Shown: positions 34,640-47,100 of the stretch, piece after piece | Numbering within the stretch: the first letter of the stretch is position 1 | Layout: every line of letters begins with the position of its first letter | Source of the DNA: Enoplolaimus lenunculus | Taxonomy: Eukaryota > Nematoda > Enoplea > Enoplida > Thoracostomopsidae | Direction of reading: 5' to 3' | DNA length: 64,000 bases | Assembly (NCBI GenBank): GCA_030248215.1 | Contig: JASANG010004123.1 | Coordinates: 31,001 to 95,000, forward strand | Made by a program: the position numbers and the translations under genes | The notes under the pieces: model-generated | Databases searched by the model: none | Told to the model about the DNA's origin: nothing | Seen by the model: only the letters and a program-made list of their open reading frames with translations

Positions 34640-35185
34640 AAATTGTTTGCGGTGGCATGCGGCACATTCACGTGTGTTCCCACACGATGGATGTCACTGG
34701 ACAGGATTTAAATTAACAATTAACCAGGTTTAGGTTATAAACTAAAAACTCACAAATGTCAAAAAACTTTGAACGCGCTGTTGTAGTAAAAAATCGATGT
34801 CTTCACGTTGTAGACTTTGTGGGTTGTTCGCAATAAACTACTCGTTGAGTACAGCTGTGTGTACTGGCTAGTTCCAACAGGTTAGCGGTTTACTGACCAT
34901 CAACAACGCCTCTAAGACTTCGCGTTTATTCCCATTCGTCCAAATCTGTAGTTCAGCCTTCATTCGTAGTTGTTTGGAAAATAAATTTGTAGTCTCGGCG
35001 TAGGAGTGGCTTTACGCACTGGTGATATCTGGCTAAGGCGACCGTAAACACGGGAGCTTTCTAGAATAAAATTTGATTAAGTGCACGAGGTTATACGCTC
35101 CATAATTAAAATCCTGGCACCGCTCGTGTTTCCATCAACAAAGTTGGCAGTCTCGATATTCGGCGTTGCAGTTAATTGTCACAGC

Positions 35186-35191
35186 TTTATT
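35186..35191 (-). promoter_or_regulatory. Possible polyadenylation signal overlapping the FAPP2-like stop codon
   Basis: On the minus strand the coding end reads GAATAAAGC: the stop TAA (35,187-35,189) lies inside an AATAAA. A second AATAAA is at 34,925-34,930. If the first is used, the 3' UTR is only a few tens of bases. Confidence 0.3.
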
Positions 35192-38100
35192 CATTATGAA
35201 GCGTAGTATCCAGACCAAATTTACTGTACAACTTATTAAGTGACCGTAAACATCGGTCAATGCCTGATACGTATGCATATAAGTCGTGGCGAAACTGTCG
35301 TTTAAACGCAGCGTTTTGTGTTGCTTCTGGTGTTGTATTCGAAAGTGTTGCGATAAAATTCGGTCTTGATGACACTGACGAGCAAGCAAGCTGTAATTAT
35401 AAAATTTAACCAAAATTTGCTATATCAAGAGCGCATGATACACGAGTGTGCAACTCTTGGGGTTCCGCGTGATACAAAATGTACAGTCATGATTCACACA
35501 GCTGTACCGTCTCTAGGGGGAAGGCCAAAAACGCAACGCCTGCCGGGTACATTCTTTTCTACACCGATTGTATCTAGTTGCATACACTTGTTGAAGTACG
35601 CATCATCTACACGGCAAAAAATGTTGAGTCAAATTGACTCCCTCTGAAATAGGCTCTACGGGACTACACAAATTGAGTCAAATTAGACTCCGCCAGAGTC
35701 AAGTTCGATTCACTTAGTCGCACGTTTGACTCTGGCGGAGTCGAATTTGACTCTGTTTGTGTAGTCCCGCAGAGTTTATTTCGGAGGGAGTCAATTTCAC
35801 TCACCATTTTTTGCCGTGTACCCTTTGCTATATTAATTAATTGTTTCTCATATGAATATTTTCTATTTCATCTGTCATCGATGGACAAACTGTGCCGTAA
35901 ATATCGGGAGATACGTGTAGAATGTTAACAAGTACCCGTGTACCCTTTGCTATATTAATTAATTGTTTCTCATATGAATATTTTCTATTTCATCTGTCAT
36001 CGATGGACAAACTGTGCCGTAAATATCGGGAGATACGTGTAGAATGTTAACAAGTACCCGTGTACCCTTTGCTATATTAATTAATTGTTTCTCATATGAA
36101 TATTTTCTATTTCATCAGTCATCGATGGACAAACTGTGCCGTAAATATCGGGAGTTACGTGAAGAATGTTAACAAGTACCCGTGTACCCTTTGCTATATT
36201 AATTAATTGTTTCTCATATGAATATTTTCTATTTCATCTGTCATCGATGGACAAACTGTGCCGTAAATATCGGGAGATACGTGTAGAATGTGAACAAGTA
36301 CAAACGTTAAACAGTCCTGCTCATTTTGCAGTTAGAACTGTCATTTTAGTATTCGGAATTTGAGATGTTAGTCTTTCTACTGTTTCAAAAACTTTAGAAA
36401 AAATGGTGTTTAGTTCATGAAACTCTATTTATAAGGGTAGTGATATGGTTGACTGTGGATAAAAATTTCATTTCGGGAAAGTATAATTTAATGTAAATCA
36501 TATAGCGAGCTAGCGTAGTTTGCAAGTTTACTATTTATACCACTTGGATACTGCAGATTATTCCAATGCCTTCAAATGAATCTTTTCCGACACTAGAAAT
36601 TTTTTCAGGAAAGAATTTATCGTTGTACGCCCACGCTTACGTACACCCCTAGCGATCGATGGAACAAGGCAAGAGGATATCCAAGAGTTCGGCTCATGCA
36701 TAGATCTAGGTCGGTGCGTTGGTCCTTGGGACTGTATGTAGTAAGGAAGCTTTAGACTAATTGTTTTGCTAGGCATAGGTGTAGGCTTATCCTTAAACTT
36801 ATGGTTAGGTTTAGGAACACGCTTATACTACTGTTAGGGTTAATCTGTACATTGGCCATGAGTTCTATTAGCAGCTGTTTATAGGACATAAATATTAGTT
36901 TACGTCTAAGATAGTCCCAGTGTTAGTATTGAACCTAATGTTGCAAAACTTTTCATATACTAGCAGTGGAGTTGTAATTCATTAATATGAATTTCAACTA
37001 TTGGTAAAATTCTACGTCATTTTCGGATTCATTTGAATACCTCCGGTATGGACACTACCAGCCCGAAGCCGGAGGAGGCCAGGAGGGTTCAGCCCCCGCT
37101 GAAAGAATAATGCCCGTTCTAGAAGGTTTTCAACCTTGCATAAGTCATCAAAAACGCTTGCGCGCCCCTCCTGAAAAATGTTTAGCCCCTCTAGCAAGGT
37201 GAGCTGGCTACGGGCGCGGGACACTTAACATAAACGCTTACCGAGAATGCACCGCGAACTATCCAGCTATGATACGGCTTCAACGTCTTTGTGTAGGCAA
37301 CTCGTGCACACTGCGATAATTCGAGTTCGTTTTCTTCAAAACACACCAGAAACTCTCGTACGTACCAGATTCCGCTAAAAACAATTGAAATAATAGCTAA
37401 GATGTACGCTAGAATTTTGCTAAAATTAAAATTTTGAGCTGAACAAATGTGAATTCAAATGACAATTTTATGTCTAACGCAAACCATATGCCTAAACCTT
37501 TGAACCGGAACTTTAGAACTTTTAAACGAATCAGTTGGAAAAGCGGGCTTCCACAGCGTAGACCGATCTCTCAGCCTGCGGATCCTTAAGCGAACACTCT
37601 ACAACTGCGCCACGCTGCCCACTCGTCCAACTGCTTCTATCGTCGACTATATGTCGATTGTATGCTCAGTACTGAAAACGCCTATAACATCAATAAAAAC
37701 TCAATCATCCATCAATAGAGAGGCAAGGTTTAGTACCGTTTAAGCCATAAGAGCGCGTCCGTAGCCGAATTAGCTTTTTCAGTTGTTCCTCTGTTGACTT
37801 CATACTCGACTATGCGTTGCATTGTTGAAAACAACTTTGGATCCGACTCAAATCGTATGCTTAATTTCTAAAAAGTAACTATTTTTGATTTTAGTAATTC
37901 GTAAAACCAAGAGTGCATGATACATTAGTGTGCAACTCTTTTTGCTCCGCATGGTATGAAATATACCACCGGGCGTTGCGTTTTTGGCCAACCCCCCTTG
38001 TTTAGTGGAGGGGGGCGTTGCAGCATGCCATAAACCTAAATTAATCCATAAAAGCGGAGCAATTGGTGTTGCTGGATACATAAAGTGTCGTGTTCGCGCG

Positions 38101-41100
38101 GGTTTTGCCCCTCTAAATAAATGGGTAGGCCAAAAAAGCAACGCGTGCCGGGTATGTTCTTTTATAGACAGAATGTTCCGAGTTGCATAGTCTTGTTCAA
38201 GTATGCATCATCTACTCTTGGTAAAACTAATAAAGTTACTCTAAGATCTATCATTGTTTTGACAGATCCGTCATGTTTAGGAACGTACTCTAATGTTTCC
38301 ATTCAAATCTATTTTCACTGGACCAAACGCAGTTGAACCCAACGAATCTACAATTTAACAACAAGTTCAATTTTAAAACCTGATCAAAATTAAAATAATT
38401 TGCAAGCTGTTCACGGAATCCTAGTTTTACACGACGCAAGCCTCGCTGTTGTGCCGTTTTCAAGATATTTAAACATTAAGGCTTAGGCTTCAGCGAACGC
38501 TTAGGCGTAAGTATGACTTTTGACCAAGGATTGTTACACACCAACACCTCAAACAGAACTACACTGCAAAAACTGGTGAGTCAAATTTGTGTAGTCCCGT
38601 AGAGCCTATTTCGGAGAGAGTCAGTTTGACTCACCATTTTTTGCAGTGTAGGCGAAAATTCAAGCTTCGTCAAGGAATATATACAAGATGCTTTGAAAAA
38701 CGTCATTTAAGAGCCCCTAAACGACTTTTTGACGCATGTCCATCATTAACTTTTTTGTTAAACACTAATCCGTTTCGATGTATACGGGCCAGAGATTTCA
38801 GCCAAACTTACAAACCCCAATTGTTTCATGTGTTCAAGACAAAGTCTCAAGGTTTAAAACACAGATATTTTAAAAAATTTTAAGAACCGCCTTTTCTTGA
38901 AATTCAGAACATTTTGTATTGTCTCTTGCATAAAAGTAGTCATAACGTTAACAAACACAGCTTTCAACTTACCAAAAATTTTAACCAAATGCTTGCACGA
39001 AACTAAGAATGCACTGGTTGCTAAACTTCCGTCGTCGCGTAGACCGATAGTTGAGAATCTGTGATAGCAAAATTTTAGCAATTAAATTCGCACCAAATGA
39101 GTTTCAGAACGTTAACTCTGAGCTTGCACATTCTAAAACTGCAGTATTGATTAATTCGAAAACAGCAAAAAATGCTGATTTTAAACGTGTCATTCATTCA
39201 TTTATCAAAATTCGGGACATGCCAAGCTTAAATACGAGCCAATTAAATATACATATATATACAAACATACACACATACATGTATATACATATATTATATA
39301 TTTATACATATATATGTATATATACACATATATTTGCATATAAAATATTTGTCGAAGTCCTATAGCTATTCAGGCCAATTACCAGTTGGCCTAGTGCAAT
39401 CTGCTATTCTAAGAAAATTGCAGTTTAGGCGCAGACCAAATAGCGATTGTGAGCTGCACTAAAACGGCATTGCGCCAGACCAAATATGCAAATCTGTTTA
39501 GTTTATAAGTTCTATAGCAGTTTTGCCTAAGCCAAAGTGTTATTAACTCAAACAGCAGGTTGGCCTAGGCCAATAGTAATTGACCTGAATAGTAGATTGG
39601 CCTACGACATATATAGAAATGAAATCTGGTGACCGACCAATGTTATATTTAGGGGCGTAACAACGTCCTAAGTATATTCCAAGGATAAACCCGTAAGCCT
39701 CGTTCGTGTAAGAATAAGTTTAACACTAAACCTAACCAAAAATAACTCCAACACCTAAGCCTATTTTAGTAAAGTTCCGTAAGAAAACTGAACGCAACTA
39801 AAAGTAAAATGGTCCAAACAGGCCGCAGAACGCGACTTACGTAATCGGCTCCGAATTAAAAAATATTTTCTTCGCAATATGTTGCCCACCACTGTCAATT
39901 TCTTTAACATTTTTGGCAACGTCTTCAACTAAATTTCGAGCGGATTCTCCGTTCAACTTGGCAACTATTAATTTAGACTGTGAAAGTTGGCTATTATTAG
40001 GATGACCAAAAATGACGCCTGTATCAGATTTATTGACAAGATGATATTTGGTTAAATTAGCTGGTTTGGTTAAAATTTGATCATTAGACGTAGTTTCAGC
40101 AGAAGCAGTTCCAGAATGTGCTACGTGCACATGATGTCTTCTGTTGTCAACGGCGTCATAACCTTGATGGTGACTGAAATACAGAAAAATCAAACTTAAC
40201 GGTAATAATAGAAGCTTCAGTCGCAATTTTAACTAACTGAGTTGTAAACGTATAGTGGCTGATTAACACAGTGCCGTGGTGAACGCCGCTAAGACTTCCG
40301 AATGGGGCCCAAGGTGCGCCTGACAACATTTAAGCATAAAAGCATTTTTTCCAATATGGTTAGGAACTATGCGTAAAATTATAAGCGTGAATACAGGCCC
40401 GTAGCCAGCTCACCTTGCTAGGTGGGGCTAAAAAATTTCAAAAGGGGCATTCAAGGGGTTTGAATGAGTTACAAGCAAGGTTGAAACTTTCTAGGGGGGC
40501 CGAAATTTTTCAGGGGGGGCTGAGCCCCCTCTGGCCCCCCTTGGCTACGGGCCCGCGTGAATATCGCCCAATAACAGAACATTTTTAGATAAAATCAACT
40601 CACTCAAGGTTTACTCCATTGTGTGATGACGACAAACCCTATAATAAAGCTGCATAATGCAAAATATATTAGTGTCCAAGTAGGCAAAAGTGAAAACCCA
40701 GCTGAATAGCTATAAACAATTGGACCAATGTTTTACTTTAAGGGGCGTAACAGTAGATTAAGCGTATTCCAAAGCTAAGCCTAAGCCTAAGTGTAAGAAT
40801 GAGTACATTCCTAAGCCTAAGCAAAAAAATGTAATCAAGAATCTAAACCTACTCTTTTATAGACCCACCAGAAACCTGGACGCCCCTTAGAGTAAGGCCA
40901 ACAATTGCAAAAACAACACCTATATATGTCATAGAGTGAAGATGTTCACGTTTGACGCATAAACTTCTTTAGACGAAAGTGAAAATTACCATATTTTACA
41001 AGCGAGGTAAAAAAGGTTTTGTTTTTCCATAAAGGATGTACTCATTTTCTTTGTCGGCGTAAGCCCCAGGACATCTTGTATATGCGGACAGAAGATAAGT

Positions 41101-44100
41101 TGCATGCTATAACCTTCACGATTACCTCAAGAGCGTAAGCAGGAGTTCATTTCACGAAGGATTATCCACGTCCAAACGTTTTTTTGCAAACGAGAGTAGT
41201 GAGCGAGAAAACAGTTATATGCAGGCTAATTTATAGCATGTAAAAGGCCTTTTTCGACTATTGTTTAGAATTTTCGTGGGAATAAATATCACCTGATCCC
41301 CTTTTGTACACATGCTCCTGTTTTCAGTTAACTTGAACAAAATAGTCTCCGGCTGAGCGCTCATCTGCTCAACTTGAACTTACATTCAAACGTTTCAGTG
41401 AGCCAGACGCCATATGAACGCAATCTTTGAAAGTTGAAATGAAAGTGTCACAAGTTTCAGAAAGTAAAGCTGCTGACTGATCCAGTTTCTAAAAGTTGTA
41501 TTTTAAGTTATGCCAAACGACAAACAGTTGTAATAATTGCCGATTTAAGACAGCAGTTTAAAGCTGACATTCTGAGGTGTTTGAAAACTATTGAACGCTA
41601 TTAAACCAATTAGTTTCAAGAATTCGCCTTTGCTAAGTTTGCCAATCAATTTTTAATGCAGCCTAAATTACAACTTAAAGTTTGTCAATCTGAAAATCCT
41701 GAATTATCTTAAAATTGAGAAAATCCCTGTTAATAAGTGTTTCCTTCCCACAAAATTTTCTGGCAAACAGCACATCTGATAGAAAATAAATTACCCACAC
41801 AAAGATTACGGGCGGAACGTTTTTTGTGGGACTGCGATATAGCAATCGTAAGCTTTTGTCTAGTTTTTGCTTAGGCTTAAGCATAAACTCATTGTTATTC
41901 AGAGGCTTAGGCTTATGAATATGCTTATACTACTACTAATACCACCTTGTTGTATACATGGGCCAAATAAATTAAGACTAGCCTACATGAGGTAGTGCAG
42001 TGGAAATTACAACTTTGATTAAAATCTGTAAATCAAGTAATTTTTGCCTATTTCACCGGAACCTGTGCGTCTGGTCTCAAAGCAGTATTTTTAAAACAAA
42101 TGTTGCCGGCTGCAGAAATACATACAACGGAAGAATAGGTGACGTATGTCTAGAAATTTGTTAAAGAGCCGAAAAAACAAGCACTTTCTCCGGATTCAAA
42201 CTAATTTATTCCACATGTAAACTGAGTTTTGCTGTTCGTCACGCTCTGCGACAAAAAAGTTTCACATTATTATACTCTCTTGGAATGAAATCCTGGTTAT
42301 GGCAGTGGCTGACGGAAACGCGTAGCTTTAAAATTAGCTTTCATAAAGCAATCTACCGCTAATAATCAGGGTATATTCGGGTAGTACAAATAACGCAAAC
42401 AGAAACGAATAGTGATCAAAATAACGGAAACGATAAACGTATGTTTAGGCACCAAGTTTACACGATGGATGGCTTATTTTTCGAATATTTACTGGTATTT
42501 GTAAAATGTAAAAGAAAAAACAGATGCTCTCAAAATTTTTAAGGGTTTAATCGAATTTCTGTTATTTTAATTTCAAATCGAACAATTGCAGCATATCTGT
42601 ATATTAAAAAATTGAATGATTTTAAAGTGATTCCCAATTAATTATGACCATAAACGTTACGCAATTTCTGGTATTTTAATAACGAAAACGGACACCAATT
42701 TTTACCAAAAAAACAATATTCGTTACACCCTGCTAATCTTGCTTACCTGCACATCAGGTATTGCACTATTAGAAACGACCAATTTAATTGATTGTACTTG
42801 TTGCATTAACAGATCACAGTAGACACGAAGCTCACAGTATTTTTGGCGAATCTCGTTATTCTCGACTTTACCTGAAACGAAAATTTAACTAAATTTTAAG
42901 AAAATATTAATTATTGATACTTTGAAAATATTTACATAGCTAGTTTATGACTCGCAAGACCTGTACATATTTTAGGCATAAATTTATGCTGAAAAAATTG
43001 GGGCGCGGAAATGTTTTGTTGATGATATCGCATATTTATACTCGTGTACTGCAGTGACCCGAATAACAAGAGGATCAATATTCACCTTGCCTCAACATGG
43101 GGTGCCCACCTTGCTGTTGGGCTACGGAATCTTTAGGTTAAACAACCACTCCCTGATAGCATTTTTCCATCTTGTTCTTGTCACTACAATACAAATATTT
43201 TTGTCGATTCTGCGAAATAAGCCTAAAATTAAGAGAATGCATGATCTACAATTTTCTGCTATAGGACACTTTAATTCCCCCAAGCGGAACTACATAGACG
43301 GTGGTGTGGTGGGTGCAAATTTGCTGAACGCTGCCAATTGCATTTTTGGCGCACCCCAAATTTAACATTTACTACATTCGTTAAAACTCAATATCCAATA
43401 CACACATTTCAAGTGGCGTATCTGTAAAATCCGTACCTATCCGAATCCTGGAAGCAAAACAGAGAATGCACGATGAAGAGATTTCGCTACCGTAGCGATC
43501 AAGGACATAGTCCCGTTTTTGGTCGTTTAACTCTACTACAAAGCAGCATACGAAATCTGGTGCCGCTAAAAAGTAACCCAAATGTACGTATTGCAAGCGA
43601 TTTTGTGGTCCTTAGTGCACACGGCTCTAGAGCGGTCATGCCTTATGTGCCTCCCGCAGCCACTGAATATCGATAACTGGTTCAGGTTATTTTCAAATTT
43701 GAATAAAATACGTTCACCTTCAATACTGTCCGCCGAATTAACGCACGCTTTTACGCTGCCCAAATGTTGAAGCCAACCTTGGCGTTCGTGGGACGTGGCC
43801 GTGCGCAGATAAAACTGTTGTTCGCCAGGCACGAATACGTCTAATCGACGTGGATCAGAATTGTGAGCTGCAGACAGATTAATGAAACATTGGCATGAAC
43901 TATATTTCAAACAACGATTTAAATCTCAACTGAGTATTGTTGCTTGAATTCAAACTACCCCACGAAACGTGCGGCATGTTCAAAGCCAACATTATTGAAT
44001 GTTAAAACGTACTACTTTTGTACGTATAGTGCAACGTCATACCGCAAACACGCTATAGGTATAAAATCGCCTCTAACTGCAAAATGATATTTCGGAAAAA

Positions 44101-47100
44101 AACTAGAAGCTTATTTTAGAAATTCTATCAAGATATAATGGGTCTAATTATGTAATTAAGTATAACTGGACAACCGGTCCAATAGCAGCCTAGCCTATAC
44201 CAAACTGCTATTCCATAAAGTAACAAATTGGCCATAGGCAAATATACTAATTGGTCTGAGTAGCGGTTTGACCTATGACATATATAAGAATCCTATTACA
44301 CAAAATAGCATATTGGTCACAGCTAATTCAGTAATTGGTCTGAATGGCTCTTTGAACTACGACATATATAAGACTGCAATAACGTAAAATAGCAAATTGG
44401 CAATAGTCAATTAGTATTGGTCTGAGTGGCAGTTTGACGTTAACCAACGACATATATAAGACTGCTGTTATACAAAATAGCAAATGTTTTATAGCCAATT
44501 AGTAATTGGTTTGAGTAGCAGTTTGACCTACGACATATATGAGACTGCTATTACATAATATAGCAAGTTTTCTATAGCCAATTAGTAGTTGATTAGAGTA
44601 GCAGTTTGACCTTCGACAAAGGCTGCAATTACACAAAATAGCAAAATTTTTTAAAGCCAATTAGTAATTGGTTTGAGTACCAGTTCGACCTACGACATAT
44701 ATAAGACTGCTATTACATAAACGAGCAAATTGGCCACAACCGATTAGTAATTGGTCTGAGTAGCAGATTGACCTACAACATACATACCTCGAGCAAGAGA
44801 TTCCATCATTCGATGTTCTCTTTGCGTTTGAACAGCGTGTAAACTGACTGCAACCGCTGTACACAGTATTGTTACAAATACTACAGCAAGTGCAGTACAC
44901 CACGCAGGTATTGGATATTTAGCAAGCGCTAAGCATTTAGAAGAATCTTTTGTACCTATCCCCTCTGTTTTATATGGTTCATTAAATTCATCCGGAGCCG
45001 GAACCGCTTTAGGCATATATGCCATCAAATATGACGCATTATTATTATTATTATTATTATTTTCGTCGCAATTCCTTTGATTTTGCTGTTCAGGGATGTC
45101 ATCAGACTTTGATTTTGTAAAGACGCTGGACTGCTTGAAAACGTTTGGTTCAGACGTTGGCATATTAGTCGCGCAACGATACGGTCTCGTGTGAGTTGTG
45201 CAACTAAATTGTTGCTTGTCAACATTTTCTTTCAACAATCCACTATTGATCAGTTGTTCACTCGAATGAACACCAAGATTGCTAGACAGGTTCAGCACAG
45301 TTGTTAACAAATACCACTGCTGTCCATTTTGAGGTTCTTTGCCTAATTTTACTGATCGAAGCGTTATTTTTGGTTCAATTTTCAATTTCTGGGCACGTGT
45401 TGTTGGAAACGTTAAAATACTGCTAACGCATGGCGAAATTAATAATCGGTCGCTCTCACGTAGGCTGCTATCTGTTTCAGATGTATCTAAATTCGATTGG
45501 TTACCGCTATAGTCATTCGGTGGATTCGGTTGAGTGTCACTACTTTGAACGCTGAAAATATCGAATTCAGCGTTCTGAACAGATTCCATTTTGAAGAAAG
45601 TTAAGCTTAGGCAAATGCGATCATTTTGGTATCAAATAATTGAAATACTGACTTTACAGATACATGTAAAAGCATTAAAGAAAATGCTGAGAGAACATAT
45701 GGTATGGTCACATAAAACAGTTTAGGGTTTTCCCTTGAAACAGTCGGGTTATTAGTCCGCCAATGGACAATGTCACAGTGATGAAACTTCTCAGGGGGTA
45801 TGTGGTACAGAAAAATATCGCCACATTGAAACTAAGATTCGCAGTCCAAAAGGCACGTATGTCAAGACACAGATGTTAGCCGGAGACGTCTATCAACATT
45901 ATGCATGGTTAAGCTTTAAAAATTATTTGATAAACTTTCAATTTAATTTATTTGGTAATATTATGCTCTGGGATTTAAGTTTAAACCTAATACAATTACT
46001 AGCAATGGTAATTGATACTCGGAATTATTAAGTAAAGTTCACAGTATAAACTCAGCGATAAATAGTAAGAAGCTAAATTTAAAATTACTCCATTGAACTG
46101 AAGGAATACATTGGTTGAATCATGAAAATGATTGGAGACGAGGCTATGTAAGAATTTGAGTTTGTTGCATAAATATGATATTCGGATCCCACAGTGGTTG
46201 TGGCTTGGGTAGATTTATATTTTGAGACGGGTAACAGCAGTATAAGCATATTCGACCCATGTAAAGATCAGGGGTCTCGAAACGTATTTCTGTGGGATTA
46301 GAAAAGAGTAAGTTTAGGTTTAGACTAACTTTTTGGAGGGCTTAGGCTTACGCTATAGGCCTAGGCTAAAGAATATGCTCATTCTTACGCTTAGGCTTAC
46401 GTATAGGCTTAGGCTTAGAAATACTGTTCCGTCTCTGTTCTTTACCTTGGCTGCATATTCCGATACCTAAGCATCGATTTAAGGATAAGCCTCTAACTAA
46501 GCCTAATCCTAAGCGAATAAATTAGTTAAAAACTTAAACTTACATCTATTATAGTGCATCGAGAGCCGTGGCGAGTATCTACATTTTTCACATACATCAA
46601 CATAACCTCTGTTATCAGTAAGGCAATGTGCTTTTAAATTGGTATATTGTTGTTTGGGTATATAGAAAACTAATCTACGGCAATTCGTCTAACCCGACAA
46701 CTTGTCGTTCAATAGTGTCCTTAACCTTATTAAATGTAAGCATGATTGTAAGCATAAATCCCAAGGCTAAGTTTATACGATGGGGTTCGTATTGTGGAGT
46801 CGAAAAAATTTCTGATCGCAAGTTGCCGCGCGACGAGTAGTTGGCCGATGAATTCTCGTGATACCGCAGAAAATGGTTATGGTAGAAAAATACAACTCGT
46901 ACCAAATAAGTTTGGGCAGGTTGTATACTCTTGTCTATTTCGTCATCACCCTTGCTATAAATACTAAGAAAAACTATACTAAAAATATTGTTTGCGATTA
47001 AAATTTTTGCAATGTGGTTCAAAGTACTACAAGCTACTGCAAACAAATACCATTGTTACCCCAAAAAACCGCAAAGGCAGCGAGCAAAATGCGATTAAAA

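Larger units (their letters stand above)
32675..35186. other. Intergenic stretch between TMLHE and the FAPP2-like gene
   Basis: About 2.5 kb with the TMLHE promoter side at its left. It holds a hAT-type MITE (32,762-32,925) and two hexamer MITEs (about 33,808-33,982 and 34,474-34,639). No further gene recognised. Confidence 0.55.

Noticed and set aside
35826-36300. CRISPR-like array (four direct repeats)
   Set aside because: Units are 122 bp, contiguous with no spacers, in an animal intron: a plain tandem repeat.
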